The position numbers and the translations under genes were made by a program. A stretch of 47,732 nucleotides of DNA. Source: Vibrio atypicus (GTDB lineage: Bacteria > Pseudomonadota > Gammaproteobacteria > Enterobacterales > Vibrionaceae). The notes below the pieces were generated by a model, which was not told where the DNA came from, made no database searches, and was given only the letters and a program-made list of their open reading frames with translations. Within the stretch, counting starts at the first letter, position 1. Each line of letters opens with the position of its first letter. This document shows positions 1-8,051 of the stretch, in pieces. Location of the stretch: assembly GCF_009811315.1 (NCBI RefSeq), contig NZ_BLID01000002.1, forward strand, positions 1 through 47,732, given 5' to 3'.

Positions 1-94
1 CTATATAACTAATATTCTTGAAATAGTCCCTTTTTTAGATACTTATTTTCTAACATATTCTTTGTAACTTCTTCACTCCTAAAGTAAAGGCATT

Positions 95-121
95 AAAAAA
101 CGGAGCGTTCGCTCCGTTTTT
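95..121. terminator. Bidirectional rho-independent terminator
   Basis: A 6-bp stem CGGAGC/GCTCCG with a GTTC loop is flanked by A and T runs on either side. It can end minus-strand transcription from the nfeD-like gene or plus-strand transcription entering from the left. Nothing else was recognised in bases 1-138. Confidence 0.8.
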
Positions 122-138
122 ACTCATAAACTCAGGTC

Positions 139-597
139 TTAGTACGAAATTATTTCTTCTATAGTAAGAATAATTCCATCTACATGGATGATCTTAACCT
201 GTTTTCCTGCGCTGATTGCTACCTCTGAACGAGCTGTCCAGGTTGTATCTCCAACTTTTATGCGACCTTTTCCTGCCGGAAAATCCTCTTCTAGTGTTAG
301 GGTTTCGCCAATCAGTTGTTTCTCCTTTTGGTTAAGGTTTCGCTCGGCATCACTTTGCTTATCTTTGCTAAATTGACGTCGCCACCACAACCAAGTTGTA
401 ATGAGTGAGAAGGCACCAAATGCTACCCACTGTAATTGCCAACTCATAGGAATAAAAGTGAGAAGCAATCCTATGAGAAGAGCAGATAAACCTAACCATA
501 GGAAATAACCAGCAGTGCCTAACAACTCAAATGCGAGTAGTGCTAGACCAAACGCTAACCAGTGCCATTGGTTGATTGAATCTAGTAATTCAAACAA
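139..597 (-). CDS. NfeD-like membrane protein (YbbJ type)
   Basis: This 152-residue protein has a hydrophobic first half with closely spaced membrane segments (about residues 12-70). A short soluble C-terminal domain follows (about 95-150), with the beta-rich look of the NfeD OB-fold (GKGRIKVGDTTWTARSE). It lies 8 nt after the SPFH gene on the same strand, the classic NfeD/stomatin pairing seen as qmcA-ybbJ in E. coli. NfeD proteins are thought to help SPFH proteins organise membrane microdomains, and no enzymatic motif is visible. It is the short NfeD form without the ClpP-like protease domain. Family is confident from context and topology; the precise role is unknown. Confidence 0.85.
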   Translation of the reverse strand: MFELLDSINQWHWLAFGLALLAFELLGTAGYFLWLGLSALLIGLLLTFIPMSWQLQWVAFGAFSLITTWLWWRRQFSKDKQSDAERNLNQKEKQLIGETLTLEEDFPAGKGRIKVGDTTWTARSEVAISAGKQVKIIHVDGIILTIEEIISY

Positions 598-605
598 ATG
601 AACCT

Positions 606-1529
606 CTACTTATCCTGCGGAGTTTGATGTTTAAACATTTCAGCAATACCTGCGACAGAGCCCATTAGACCGGATGCTTCAAGTGGTAACATGATGATTT
701 TACCATTTTCTGCTTGGCCAATTGTTTTTAACGCGTCGGTATAGCCTTGAGCGATAAAGTAATTCACCGCTTGCATATCACCCTTAGAAATTGCATCCGA
801 AACCATAGTGGTTGCTCGTGCTTCAGCTTCTGCCGCACGCTCTCGGGCTTCTGCTTGAAGTATAGCGGCTTGCTTGTCACCTTCTGCTTTCAATATTTCT
901 GACTGCTTGTGGCCTTCTGCTTTCAGAATCTCCGCCTGACGAACCCCCTCTGCCTCAAGAATATCCGCACGTTTGTTACGCTCTGCTTTCATTTGAGCAT
1001 TCATTGCAGCTGTAAGATCAGCGGGTGGTTGAACATCTTTAATTTCGATACGGGTTACTTTTACACCCCAAGGGTTAGTTGCTTCGTCGACGATAGTGAG
1101 CAAGCGGCTGTTGATCATATCGCGTTGACTTAGCATTTCGTCCAGTTCCATTGAGCCAAGTACGGTACGGATATTGGTAAGAGTTAAGTTACGAATCGCA
1201 TGTTCAAGATCGTTGACTTCATAAGCTGCTTTAGGCGCATCAACCACTTGAACAAAACAGACAGCATCAATGGTTACATTTGCGTTGTCTTTTGAGATGA
1301 CTTCTTGAGCTGGAATGTCTAGGACACGCTCCATCATATTGACCTTGTGACCGATTCCATCGATGAAAGGGATGATGATATTTAGTCCGGGTTTAAGAGT
1401 TAAGGTATAGCGCCCAAAGCGTTCTACCGTCCAGTGGTTGCCTTGCGGTACTGTTTTGACAGCAGCAACGATCAGGGCAATGGCGACAATTAGAAAGATG
1501 CCAATAGTAATCAGAGAATCAATAGCCAT
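606..1529 (-). CDS. qmcA: SPFH/stomatin-family membrane protein (QmcA-like)
   Basis: This 307-residue protein has one N-terminal membrane anchor (about residues 6-24) followed by an SPFH/band-7 domain that starts near [16 protein letters not shown] helical segment follows with repeated AEG-K-Q-EIL units (about 190-235), rich in Ala, Glu and Lys and typical of the stomatin coiled coil that drives oligomerisation. Proteins of this type form large membrane rings and in E. coli QmcA associates with FtsH. The nfeD-like gene follows directly, so the two form an operon. Length and order agree with enterobacterial and Vibrio QmcA. A QmcA or HflK/C-like role in membrane quality control is inferred from the family. 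Confidence 0.9.
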   Translation of the reverse strand: MAIDSLITIGIFLIVAIALIVAAVKTVPQGNHWTVERFGRYTLTLKPGLNIIIPFIDGIGHKVNMMERVLDIPAQEVISKDNANVTIDAVCFVQVVDAPKAAYEVNDLEHAIRNLTLTNIRTVLGSMELDEMLSQRDMINSRLLTIVDEATNPWGVKVTRIEIKDVQPPADLTAAMNAQMKAERNKRADILEAEGVRQAEILKAEGHKQSEILKAEGDKQAAILQAEARERAAEAEARATTMVSDAISKGDMQAVNYFIAQGYTDALKTIGQAENGKIIMLPLEASGLMGSVAGIAEMFKHQTPQDK

Positions 1530-1669
1530 ATTTTGTTCCTTTTATAAAACTCTATGTCGATTGTTGCTTATTTAAGCACAAGAGACAATGAGATAAATGA
1601 GAACTGAAGCTAAGATTTGGCAGTATTAAAGCCGGATTAACCGGCTTTAAGTATTTGATTTAGAAGAGT

Positions 1670-2524
1670 CTAATAAAGCAGTGAGTAAAGTTGTCGACGG
1701 TACTTCCCAGCGACAGCGTGGCCTTGACCAAGTGCGGATAGAATATCCATAAAGTGTTTCTTCAGTTCACCATCAAGAATATTGAGATCAGATTTGAGGA
1801 ATCCCCATAGGAGCTCTAAAGCTTCTTCATCACGATTGACTTGGTGATAGCTTAACGCTAACTCTGCTGCAATTTTTGCATCAGATGGATTGTTTTGTAA
1901 TGAAGCTTCTAAAGACTGAATCTCAGGGCTATTAGCTGATTGTTCATGGAGCTCAAGTTTAGCAACTAAGCCTTTAAAGTAGTTGTCTTGGTACTCGAGC
2001 GGAATGTGGTTGAGTAATGCTTTTGCTTGGTCAAATGCTTGAGTTTCCAAATAGCAGTCAGCTAAAGCGAGTTTGACATCACCTTTTGCTTGTTTGTCTT
2101 CTGGTAATCCTTGTAGCAATGGTAACGCTTGAGCATGCATCCCTTGTTGAATAAACTCTGCTGCTTTGGCTAAGTTTTGTTCATCTTGGCTCGGCAAGTG
2201 TTTGTCTAGCATAGCTTGAATTGCGTGTAATTCTTGAGGTCCACCTAAGCCATCAACTGGCTGTCCATTTACAAATAGAGCAATCGTAGGTAGAGCTTGT
2301 ACGCCGAATTGTGACGCTATGGCTTGCTCTTGTTCGCAGTTAAGAAGCGCGAGAGTAAATGCACCATTGTACTGCTGAGCTAAATTTTGCAAGTCAGGAA
2401 TAATCTGCGCACTCTCTTGACTCATGGGTGCCCAAAAGTGGATGAGTACCGGTGTTTGCATTGAGCCTTCGAGCACTTGACGGAAATTCTGTTCGTTCAA
2501 TTCGACAATAAACGGAGATTGCAT
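1670..2524 (-). CDS. ybbN: Thioredoxin-like co-chaperone YbbN/CnoX-like
   Basis: This 284-residue protein has an N-terminal thioredoxin fold (about 1-110) and a C-terminal TPR-like helical region (about 115-284), the YbbN/CnoX architecture. E. coli CnoX combines holdase activity with redox protection of substrates and hands them to GroEL. The active-site region reads W-A-P-M-S-Q-E-S at residues 31-38. Both redox cysteines of a normal thioredoxin (WCGPC) are absent, and so is the single Cys of the E. coli SQHC motif, so thiol oxidoreductase activity is not expected from this site. It stands alone on the minus strand, about 140 bp upstream of the qmcA pair. A chaperone-only role is inferred. 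Confidence 0.88.
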   Translation of the reverse strand: MQSPFIVELNEQNFRQVLEGSMQTPVLIHFWAPMSQESAQIIPDLQNLAQQYNGAFTLALLNCEQEQAIASQFGVQALPTIALFVNGQPVDGLGGPQELHAIQAMLDKHLPSQDEQNLAKAAEFIQQGMHAQALPLLQGLPEDKQAKGDVKLALADCYLETQAFDQAKALLNHIPLEYQDNYFKGLVAKLELHEQSANSPEIQSLEASLQNNPSDAKIAAELALSYHQVNRDEEALELLWGFLKSDLNILDGELKKHFMDILSALGQGHAVAGKYRRQLYSLLY

Positions 2525-2603
2525 TTGGTGATTCCTTGCAACAATTTAGATATATCAAACATATGGGCAGCTAGGGCAGATATCAAGTCGAGGAGAGTAG
2601 ATA

Positions 2604-2634
2604 CTAAAACACCGCTTTTAAAGCGGTGTTTTAG
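2604..2634. terminator. Perfect palindromic terminator hairpin
   Basis: A near-perfect palindrome centred on TTTTAAA, with CACCGC/GCGGTG arms flanked by AAAA and TTTT, can terminate in both directions. It sits 14 bp beyond the stop of the possible small ORF at 2648-2713, which supports a transcript ending there. Confidence 0.75.
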
Positions 2635-2647
2635 TGAGTGAAGGTGT

Positions 2648-2713
2648 TTATAAAACGATAAACAAAGTTAGCGCAACACCCACACCAATCCAGTTGAGCT
2701 GGTTTAATGTCAT
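2648..2713 (-). CDS. Possible 21-residue single-pass membrane peptide
   Basis: An ATG at 2713 opens 21 codons ending in TAA. The peptide is MTLNQLNWIGVGVALTLFIV plus a final Leu. A short polar head is followed by about 15 uninterrupted hydrophobic residues, enough for one membrane pass. An in-frame stop lies three codons upstream. The ORF is followed at once by a strong terminator (2604-2634). No good Shine-Dalgarno is visible (GGT then an A run). Its position between two annotated genes, with its own terminator, makes it gene-like. No family is recognised, and it could be chance coding in a 3' region. Confidence 0.4.
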   Translation of the reverse strand: MTLNQLNWIGVGVALTLFIVL

Positions 2714-2818
2714 GTTTTTTTACCGAATGTGACGCTTAAAATTTAGTGAAGTGAGTTGCTTCAAAAACTAATATACTCGTCAATTGTTACGGTAAAATTA
2801 CATGATTAAACATTATTT

Positions 2819-3646
2819 TTATGCGGCTCGTCGTAAAATTTTATCAAGTATGCGAGTTGGTAGAAGTCGTTTTAGTACTGAGAATACTTTTGTAGGCGTT
2901 GTCACTCGATAGCGAATCTTGGGTGTTTTTGATTCGAGCGCATGGAGTAAAGGGGCGATACAAGATTCTGGTGGTAACACGAAGGCATTATTGGACGATT
3001 CATTTTCGAGTCTTTGCAATTGTTGTTGGTACTCGAGGTGATGTCGGCTGTTTTTAAGTGGGATCCATTTCAAGAATGCTTCTTTCGCATTCGCTCTAAA
3101 TTGCGTTTCAATAGGACCAGGTTCTATTAGGCTAATATTGACACCGGTTCCAATAAGCTCCAGTCTCAAAGTGTCTGTCCAACCTTCTAATGCAAACTTT
3201 GACGCATTATAGGCACCTCGATATTTCATCGCTGCGAAACCTAAAACAGAGCTGTTTTGTATAATTCGCCCTGATCCTTGCTGAATCATTGTTGGTAACA
3301 GTGCTGTGGTTAGTTGATGCCAACCAAAGAAGTTGGCTTCAAACTGTACTCTTAGGGCGTGTGTTGGGAGGTCTTCTAAGGCGCCTGGCTGACCGTAAGC
3401 CCCATTATTAAATAGCGCGTCGAGCTTTCCGTTAGTCAAAATTAACGTTTTCTTTACCGCTTCGTCGATGCTTTCTGGATCTGCCAGATCGAGTTGAATA
3501 CAAGTTAATCCTTCGCTCGTTAGCTTTTCTACATCTTGTGCTTTACGGCATGAAGCGATGACTTGGTAACCTTTTTGTTTTAACGTATGAGCACTCACAT
3601 ACCCAATTCCTGTTGAGCACCCAGTGATTAAAATTGATTTGGTCAT
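2819..3646 (-). CDS. Short-chain dehydrogenase/reductase (SDR)
   Basis: This 275-residue protein is a classical SDR. The Rossmann nucleotide motif TGCSTGIG is at residues 8-15, the NNGAYG motif at about 80-85, the catalytic Ser at about 132-133, and the YNASK active site has Tyr146 and Lys150. PGPIETQF follows, the usual segment after the active site. The enzyme should use NAD(P)H to reduce or oxidise a hydroxyl/carbonyl substrate in the cytoplasm. The substrate cannot be read from sequence. The C-terminal extension (about 230-275) is basic and partly hydrophobic. The yfcH-like gene lies 43 bp upstream on the same strand, so they may be co-transcribed. Confidence 0.88.
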   Translation of the reverse strand: MTKSILITGCSTGIGYVSAHTLKQKGYQVIASCRKAQDVEKLTSEGLTCIQLDLADPESIDEAVKKTLILTNGKLDALFNNGAYGQPGALEDLPTHALRVQFEANFFGWHQLTTALLPTMIQQGSGRIIQNSSVLGFAAMKYRGAYNASKFALEGWTDTLRLELIGTGVNISLIEPGPIETQFRANAKEAFLKWIPLKNSRHHLEYQQQLQRLENESSNNAFVLPPESCIAPLLHALESKTPKIRYRVTTPTKVFSVLKRLLPTRILDKILRRAA

Positions 3647-3689
3647 GGACGTTTACTCTATCCTTTTGATTTTAGAATAGAGTAAAAGA

Positions 3690-4604
3690 TTATTCATGAT
3701 GTTGTAATAAGTTTTTTAGCGCGGGTTCTAGGCGGGAGTAACTAAAACGAAAACCCAATTCTGTTAACTTTTTAGGTTTGGCTCGAATACTGTCAAATAA
3801 TAAAATTGAGCTTTCTCCCATAGCTAATTTGAGTGCCCATTTAGGGGTAAACAATAGATGCGGACGACTGAGTGATTTGGCTAATGTCTGACTGAAGTGT
3901 TTGTTAGTCACGGGGTGAGGCGCGCACAAGTTGAATTCACCGTTGGCATGTTCTGTTTCGAGTAAATAAACAATAGCCCGAACCATATCAAGCATATGAA
4001 TCCACGGCATGTACTGCTTGCCACTTCCGATGGGGCCGCCCAAACCACATTTATAGGGCAGTAACATTTTACTTAGAGCGCCACCTTCTGGCGCGAGAAC
4101 GATCCCCGTTCTAAGTATGCATACTCGTGTTGATTCTGATCTCGCGCGGTTGGCGATGTTTTCCCATTTAGAGCAAACATGATGAGGGAAGCTTTCGTGA
4201 TGAACGTGGAGGGCCTCATCAAACGGGTGTTCTTGTTGATCACCATAGTAGCCAACAGCAGATCCACTAATAAACACGGAAGGGGGAGAAGTACTAGCAT
4301 GAATTAAGTCAACGATCTTTTCGGTCAATTTCCAGCGGCTATCGCAGATTTCTTGTTTTTGTTTTTTGCTCCAGCGCTTATCCGCGATAGGTTCGCCAGC
4401 TAAGTTTATGACGGCATCAAATTCATTGAGATCATGAAACTGCTCTAAATCAGAGATGTAAGAGACATTTCCCATATCAGCATAGTAAACCAAGGATTTG
4501 GCTTGCTGCGGAGAGCGGGTAAGTAAAACAACATCGTGAGTGGTGAAGTACTTCAGTAGTTCTCGACCAATGAAGCCCGTGCCTCCAGTGAGCAGTATTT
4601 TCAT
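3690..4604 (-). CDS. yfcH: TIGR01777-type NAD-dependent epimerase (YfcH-like)
   Basis: This 304-residue protein begins with the extended-SDR nucleotide motif GGTGFIGRELL (residues 7-17). It contains INLAGEPIADKRWS and SGSAVGYYGD, signatures of the YfcH/TIGR01777 subfamily, and ends with the DUF1731-like C-terminal segment seen in the family. The SGSAVGYYGD segment supplies the catalytic-type Ser and Tyr. The physiological substrate of YfcH is not established. The gene heads a probable two-gene minus-strand unit with the SDR downstream and diverges from the DUF1538 operon across a 228-bp gap. That gap is AT-rich and no clear promoter was recognised in it. Confidence 0.88.
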   Translation of the reverse strand: MKILLTGGTGFIGRELLKYFTTHDVVLLTRSPQQAKSLVYYADMGNVSYISDLEQFHDLNEFDAVINLAGEPIADKRWSKKQKQEICDSRWKLTEKIVDLIHASTSPPSVFISGSAVGYYGDQQEHPFDEALHVHHESFPHHVCSKWENIANRARSESTRVCILRTGIVLAPEGGALSKMLLPYKCGLGGPIGSGKQYMPWIHMLDMVRAIVYLLETEHANGEFNLCAPHPVTNKHFSQTLAKSLSRPHLLFTPKWALKLAMGESSILLFDSIRAKPKKLTELGFRFSYSRLEPALKNLLQHHE

Positions 4605-4832
4605 TTATCTCTCCTCTCCTTACGTTTGGATCCCAAAACGCGTTCTATTATTAGGGTAATGCTAATAATTATAGCGAGTTAGTGGCAATTCGGATCATCG
4701 ATTCATTAAAGCGCATGATTATCACAAAATTTACATTTTGTTACTTTTGTTGGTAGGTGCGCAATACGTGTCACATCATATAAGCATTCTATTTGCCAAT
4801 ATATATTAATTAGATAGCACCAAAGGTGAGAC

Positions 4833-5567
4833 ATGGAAGCAATTACCGCGCTAGTGAAAGCGTTTTTGGGAAGTTTAAGGGATTTGATGCCCATCATCGT
4901 AGTGATTGCATTTTTCCAACTGGTGGTTCTGCAAGAGCCTTTGCCTAATTTATTATCGATCGTTTTTGGTCTATTGCTGGTGGTATCCGGCTTAACACTG
5001 TTTATCTTCGGTTTAGAAATGGGGCTTTTCCCTATTGGTGAATCAATGGCGCAGGCCTTTGCGAGAAAGGGAAGTCTATTCTGGTTGATGGTTTTCGCAT
5101 TTTGCCTTGGCTTTGGTACTACCGTAGCTGAACCCGCATTAACAGCTGTCGCTGATGAAGCGGCGGAAGTGGCGGCTGAAGGTGGAATGATTGAGCATAG
5201 CGCTGAATCAATGGAAGAGTATGCGAATGGCTTAAGGTATACCGTCGCTCTTTCGGTGGGTTTTGCCATTATGCTCGGTGTACTGCGGATACTAAAAGGT
5301 TGGTCGATTCAATACATGATCATTGGTGGTTACATTGGCGTAGTTGTACTTACTGTGTTTGCCCCTGACAGTATTATCGGCGTTGCCTATGACTCCGGAG
5401 GGGTGACAACATCGACGATTACAGTACCTCTAGTTACAGCACTTGGAGTTGGGTTGGCTTCTGCGATTAAAGGCCGCAATCCGATGATTGATGGTTTCGG
5501 ATTGATCGCTTTTGCATCTTTATTACCCATGATGTTTGTCATGATATACGGGATGGTGATTGCATGA
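4833..5567 (+). CDS. DUF1538 membrane protein, first subunit
   Basis: This 244-residue, very hydrophobic protein has about six membrane segments. Signature blocks are [11 protein letters not shown] (60-70), [15 protein letters not shown] (93-107), [11 protein letters not shown] (185-195) and [10 protein letters not shown] (214-223). The same four blocks recur in the next gene, so the two are paralogues and probably two halves of one transporter or channel. Acidic residues (Glu62, Glu100, Asp187, Asp220) sit inside otherwise hydrophobic conserved blocks, which suggests ion or proton handling; that is inference. A GGTGAG sequence precedes the ATG. The last codons overlap the next gene by 4 nt (ATGA). 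DUF1538 has no assigned function that I know of. Confidence 0.85.
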   Translation: MEAITALVKAFLGSLRDLMPIIVVIAFFQLVVLQEPLPNLLSIVFGLLLVVSGLTLFIFGLEMGLFPIGESMAQAFARKGSLFWLMVFAFCLGFGTTVAEPALTAVADEAAEVAAEGGMIEHSAESMEEYANGLRYTVALSVGFAIMLGVLRILKGWSIQYMIIGGYIGVVVLTVFAPDSIIGVAYDSGGVTTSTITVPLVTALGVGLASAIKGRNPMIDGFGLIAFASLLPMMFVMIYGMVIA

Positions 5568-6358
5568 TTGAGTGGTCTCATTTTAGCGATACTTTTATTG
5601 GCACTGTGAGTGATGTACTGCCTATCGTCACCATTATCTTTGGTTTCCAATTTGCGGTCCTTCGTAAGCCGGTGACTAATTTACCTAAAGTCATCCTTGG
5701 ATTTATGTACGTGATTTTAGGGTTATCGTTATTTTTGATTGGATTAGAGATGGCTTTGTTCCCGCTGGGGGAAACCATGGCGGTGCAACTTACTGCACCT
5801 GAATTCCTGCAACAATTTCGAATATCAACGAGCTCGTTGGACAGCTGGAAAGATTATTATTGGGTTTACTGTTTTGCTTTTTGTATCGGTTTTAGTACGA
5901 CCGTCGCTGAACCCTCGTTAATTGCCGTTGCGATGAAAGCCAATCAAGTTTCGGGCGGGTCTATAAGTGTTAACGGGTTACGTATCGCAGTTGCACTTGG
6001 CGTAGCAATAGGTATCTCATTAGGTAGTTATCGAATTGTGGTGGGAGATCCGATTCACTATTACATCATCGTTGGTTACGTGATAGTGGTTATTCAAACA
6101 TTTTATGCGCCCAAAATGATCGTGCCATTAGCGTATGACTCCGGCGGCGTCACCACATCAACGGTAACCGTGCCACTCGTCGCAGCTTTAGGGTTGGGGC
6201 TTGCGTCTACAGTGCCCGGTCGAAACCCTATGATTGACGGCTTTGGCTTAATTGCGTTTGCCAGTCTCTTTCCAATTATCTCAGTAATGGCTTATGCCCA
6301 AATTACTCGTTGGCTAAATCGAAGATCAACGACGGAGGACAGCGAAAATGCGCTTTAA
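5564..6358 (+). CDS. DUF1538 membrane protein, second subunit
   Basis: This 264-residue membrane protein is paralogous to the preceding one. It keeps [11 protein letters not shown] (60-70), [14 protein letters not shown] (110-123), [11 protein letters not shown] (190-200) and [10 protein letters not shown] (219-228). It differs by a longer loop between blocks one and two and by a polar C-terminal tail ([13 protein letters not shown]) that should be soluble. The start codon overlaps the previous stop, which indicates translational coupling and a likely fixed stoichiometry. The stop is overlapped by the PII-like gene. The pair is best read as a heterodimer with internal pseudo-symmetry. Transport substrate is unknown. 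Confidence 0.85.
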   Translation: MIEWSHFSDTFIGTVSDVLPIVTIIFGFQFAVLRKPVTNLPKVILGFMYVILGLSLFLIGLEMALFPLGETMAVQLTAPEFLQQFRISTSSLDSWKDYYWVYCFAFCIGFSTTVAEPSLIAVAMKANQVSGGSISVNGLRIAVALGVAIGISLGSYRIVVGDPIHYYIIVGYVIVVIQTFYAPKMIVPLAYDSGGVTTSTVTVPLVAALGLGLASTVPGRNPMIDGFGLIAFASLFPIISVMAYAQITRWLNRRSTTEDSENAL

Positions 6359-6698
6359 ACTGATAATAGCATTTGTTGAAGATAGTAAGACGGATCGTGT
6401 CTTGGATGCCGCGCGAAATGCAGGTGCTACAGGGGCGACCGTGATTAATCATGCTAGAGGTGAAGGTCTAAATAAAAAACGAACCTTTTTTGGATTGACG
6501 TTGGAAGTACAAAAAGACGTGGTGTTGTTTGTTGTTGAGGAGCACTTATCTCGACATATATTAGAAACGATCAGTGATGTTGGTGAGTTTGACCAAGAGT
6601 CTGGGCAGGGGATTGCTGTGCAGATTGATGTTGAAGATGCTGTCGGTGTTGCGCATCAGGTTGAGAAGTTAACGAAAGTGGTAGAGGACGAGTTATGA
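6348..6698 (+). CDS. PII-like signalling protein
   Basis: This 116-residue protein matches the PII/GlnB-like fold: an N-terminal beta strand ([20 protein letters not shown]), a Gly/Arg-rich loop (ARGEG) and a C-terminal GQGIAVQIDVEDAVGV block, the place of the PII GxGKIFV strand. The T-loop is short (GLNKKRTFFGLT) and lacks the Tyr51 uridylylation site of GlnB/GlnK, so GlnD control is not expected. PII proteins sense ATP/ADP and a metabolite and bind membrane transporters such as AmtB. Here the start overlaps the DUF1538 gene and the end overlaps the CBS gene, so a regulatory partner role for the DUF1538 pair is a natural inference. Confidence 0.78.
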   Translation: MRFKLIIAFVEDSKTDRVLDAARNAGATGATVINHARGEGLNKKRTFFGLTLEVQKDVVLFVVEEHLSRHILETISDVGEFDQESGQGIAVQIDVEDAVGVAHQVEKLTKVVEDEL

Positions 6699-7108
6699 GT
6701 AGCCATGAAAAAATACGTGTACGAGATGTGATGGCCAACACTTATGTGATGATTGATGGTTTAACGACGGTGACGGAAGGGATTGAACTGGCAAGAGAGC
6801 ATAGAGTAAAAGCCTTGGTTGTGAACAAGAGAAGTGAAGACGACGAGTATGGCTTAGTGTTGATGAATGACATCGCAAAAAAAGTGTTGGCTAAAAATCG
6901 CTCTTCAGATCGAACCAATATTTATGAGATCATGACTAAACCCGCCCTGACGGTCTCCCCTGATATGAACGTGAAGTACTGCGCTCGCTTGTTTGAGCGA
7001 TTTGGTATAAGTAGAGCTCCAGTAGTGGATGGCGGGAAAGTGATAGGAATGGTGAGTTACAATAACATTGTTATAAATGGTATGGCTCGGATGACGGAGA
7101 ATCTCTAA
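6695..7108 (+). CDS. Tandem CBS-domain regulatory protein
   Basis: This 137-residue protein is almost entirely one Bateman module. CBS1 starts at VRDVMANTYVMIDG and CBS2 at IYEIMTKPALTVSP, each followed by the hydrophobic R-ALVV or RAPVV strand and a G(K)VIGMV-type strand. CBS pairs usually bind adenosine nucleotides and report energy or ionic state to an attached or partner protein. No catalytic domain is attached, so it must act in trans. The start overlaps the PII-like stop by 4 nt. With the PII-like protein it gives the DUF1538 pair two potential nucleotide sensors. Confidence 0.85.
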   Translation: MSSHEKIRVRDVMANTYVMIDGLTTVTEGIELAREHRVKALVVNKRSEDDEYGLVLMNDIAKKVLAKNRSSDRTNIYEIMTKPALTVSPDMNVKYCARLFERFGISRAPVVDGGKVIGMVSYNNIVINGMARMTENL

Positions 7109-7147
7109 TTACGTACAATATCCTCAAGAAATTTGAGGAGAGACGTC

Positions 7148-7696
7148 GTGAAATTATTTTTTGCCTCAGACTTGCATGGTTGCTTGTCTGCGACGGAGAA
7201 AACGTTGGCTAAATTCGACCAGTCCGGAGCTGATACTTTAGTGCTCTTGGGTGATGTATTGAATCACGGGCCAAGAAACCCAGTGCCAGAACATTATAAT
7301 CCTCCGGCGGTTGCGGAGAGTTTGAATCAGTACGCTGATCGTATTATTGCTGTTCGAGGGAACTGTGATAGTGAAGTCGACCAAATGCTGCTCTCTTTCC
7401 CTATGATGATGGATTACTCGTGGGTACTGTTAGAGTCAGGTCAGCGAATCTTTCTGACGCATGGCCATTTGTACAACGCAAACAAGCGTCCAGCGTTAAA
7501 AGCGAGAGATGTGATTGCTCATGGGCATTCTCATATTCCAGTGGCTGAGTTGAATGGCGAGCAGTTTATTTTTAACCCTGGCTCGGTGACATTTCCACGA
7601 GATGGTTATGTTGCAAGTTACGGTTTACTCGAAGGTCATGAGTTAAAAGTGATCACTTTTGAGGGCGATATAATAGCCTCTACAAAGATTAGCTAG
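7148..7696 (+). CDS. yfcE: YfcE-type metallophosphodiesterase
   Basis: The GTG at 7148 is chosen as start because a GAGGAGA Shine-Dalgarno lies 6 nt before it and the protein then begins VKLFFASDLHGC, like E. coli YfcE. The upstream TTG at 7133 would overlap that site. The 182-residue product has the calcineurin-like metal motifs in order: SDLHG, LLGDVLNHG, RGNCDSE, LTHGHLY and HGHSHIP. The E. coli homologue hydrolyses model phosphodiesters with Mn2+; its natural substrate is unsettled. The gene lies about 40 bp after the CBS gene, so read-through from the DUF1538 operon is possible, but its own ribosome site suggests independent translation. Confidence 0.9.
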   Translation: MKLFFASDLHGCLSATEKTLAKFDQSGADTLVLLGDVLNHGPRNPVPEHYNPPAVAESLNQYADRIIAVRGNCDSEVDQMLLSFPMMMDYSWVLLESGQRIFLTHGHLYNANKRPALKARDVIAHGHSHIPVAELNGEQFIFNPGSVTFPRDGYVASYGLLEGHELKVITFEGDIIASTKIS

Positions 7697-7710
7697 CTGT
7701 TGAATCTCAT

Positions 7711-7738
7711 TCAGGCCAACATAAAGGTTGGCCTTGCT
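7711..7738. terminator. Weak hairpin terminator between yfcE and the SelW-like gene
   Basis: An 8-bp stem AGGCCAAC/GTTGGCCT with a 6-nt loop lies between two convergent genes. The T tract is poor, so termination strength is uncertain. Confidence 0.45.
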
Positions 7739-7759
7739 GATACTCTCAGAATGAAAAGG

Positions 7760-8038
7760 CTACTTGTGGTCTGAGTGGCCTAAGTCTCTATCAGGATCAA
7801 TAACATCACGTACTTTCTGTTTTAGAACTTTTGCCTCAGGGAAGCCTCCATCTCGTTTTCGTTCCCAAATTAATTCACCGTTGCAGATGACTTCGAACCT
7901 CCCTCCAGTATCCGGATGGAGGGATACTGTGTTTATCTCTTCACTAAAAGTCTGTAATAATTCTTGCGAAAGCCAAGCTGAACGCAACATCCAATTGCAT
8001 TGACGACAGTAATAAATATCAATAACGGCTTTTTCCAT
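7760..8038 (-). CDS. SelW/Rdx-family thioredoxin-like protein
   Basis: This 92-residue protein starts with a beta strand leading into a CRQC motif (Cys11, Cys14) followed by an amphipathic helix. It then has GGRFEVICNGELIWERK and GGFPEAKVLKQKVRDVI, the hallmark blocks of the Rdx (SelT/SelW/SelH) family. Cys occupies the place taken by selenocysteine in selenoprotein members; no in-frame TGA is needed. It is probably a small cytoplasmic redox protein with unknown partner. It follows the TauE/SafE permease by 13 nt on the minus strand, so the two are likely co-transcribed. Confidence 0.85.
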   Translation of the reverse strand: MEKAVIDIYYCRQCNWMLRSAWLSQELLQTFSEEINTVSLHPDTGGRFEVICNGELIWERKRDGGFPEAKVLKQKVRDVIDPDRDLGHSDHK

Positions 8039-8051
8039 ATATCCTCACGAC

